From contig CAAELZ010000030.1 of the NCBI GenBank assembly GCA_900756945.1, forward strand, positions 1 through 24,923: a stretch of 24,923 nucleotides of DNA. Reading direction: 5' to 3'. The notes below the pieces were generated by a model that saw only the letters and a list, made by a program, of their open reading frames with translations, did no database searches and was not told the origin of the DNA. Positions 22,977 to 24,923 of this stretch are shown piece by piece. The stretch is from an uncultured Collinsella sp. (GTDB lineage: Bacteria > Actinomycetota > Coriobacteriia > Coriobacteriales > Coriobacteriaceae). Position 1 is the first letter of the stretch. Each line of letters opens with the position of its first letter. The position numbers and the translations under genes were made by a program.

Positions 22977-22990
22977 CTTCTATAGACAAC

Positions 22991-23025
22991 AAAAAAGGCG
23001 ACCGCCCTATAGGACGATCGCCTTT
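22991..23025 (-). terminator. First terminator after thrS
   Basis: On the minus strand AAAGGCGATCGTCC pairs with GGGCGGTCGCCTTT (one mismatch-type pair) around TATA, followed by TTTTTTGTTG. It lies 23 bases past the thrS stop. Confidence 0.85.
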
Positions 23026-23047
23026 GTTAATTCTTGTATTGTTTGTG

Positions 23048-24811
<1,764 letters not shown>

Positions 24812-24881
24812 GGGTATGTTTTCTCCTCTCGGATGCTTGATGCAAGTGCGTGCGATGCGCTCGGCGTTTTTGACTTGCATC

Positions 24882-24910
24882 ATTATAGGCAGGTTGCCTT
24901 GGTATACAAG
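24882..24910 (-). promoter_or_regulatory. thrS promoter
   Basis: On the minus strand CTTGTA (plus 24905-24910) and TATAAT (plus 24882-24887) are 17 bases apart. Just downstream a 9-bp dyad GATGCAAGT/ACTTGCATC (24839-24847 and 24873-24881) spans the leader start. It may be an operator or leader stem. I see no T-box motif. Confidence 0.6.
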
Positions 24911-24923
24911 CGCCCGCCGCACC

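Noticed and set aside
24812..24881. T-box riboswitch before thrS
   Set aside because: The leader is under 80 bases and lacks the T-box consensus and an antiterminator/terminator pair.
24812..24922. N-terminal extension of the thrS frame
   Set aside because: It covers the promoter and leader. The ATG at 24809-24811 has a ribosome site and matches the start of TGS-less enzymes.

Overview
The window looks like part of a gut-type high-GC actinobacterium, most likely a Collinsella-like member of the Coriobacteriia. This is inferred from the GC-rich core genes, a threonyl-tRNA synthetase without a TGS domain, and the overall gene style; no marker here fixes the species. Every gene I accept is on the minus strand, so the biological reading order runs from base 24923 down to base 1.

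Region A (about 24.9 to 22.95 kb) is housekeeping: thrS with its own promoter and tandem intrinsic terminators. Region B (22.94 to 8.68 kb) is a capsule or exopolysaccharide locus. It opens with a promoter lying between two 15-bp perfect inverted repeats, the layout of a phase-variable invertible promoter. Then come a LoaP/NusG-like antiterminator, an initiating sugar transferase, a GT2 glycosyltransferase, a polysaccharide pyruvyl transferase family protein, a protein of unknown function, a ClpB-D2-like AAA+ ATPase, a MenD-like ThDP enzyme, a short-chain dehydrogenase, a GT4 glycosyltransferase, a DUF1919 protein, a Wzy-type polymerase and a Wzx-type flippase. Most neighbours overlap by a few bases or lie within a few bases of each other. 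The tail holds C-terminal scraps of UDP-glucose dehydrogenase and an acyltransferase-3 protein, then a strong terminator. The ATPase with its unknown partner, and the MenD/SDR pair, are not standard capsule genes and are the main novelty in this region.

Region C (8.6 kb to 1) is visibly more AT-rich over much of its length. It is a patchwork of accessory genes with hairpins between the modules: a HEPN-type protein, a membrane-anchored unknown, a three-gene set (ASCH, membrane-anchored unknown, GNAT), a UvrD-helicase remnant, a two-gene set (a small membrane protein and an LPO_1073/Vpar_1526-like protein that share a Gln-rich motif), and an Abi-alpha (DUF4393) gene coupled to a small membrane protein that runs off the window. 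This resembles a defence or accessory island. The shared motif on the small membrane protein and its partner looks like a prion/RHIM-type signalling pair and is the best candidate there for an undescribed system. A compact element at 6008-6136 (two mini-ORFs, a hairpin and long-range pairing to a ribosome-binding site) is unexplained.
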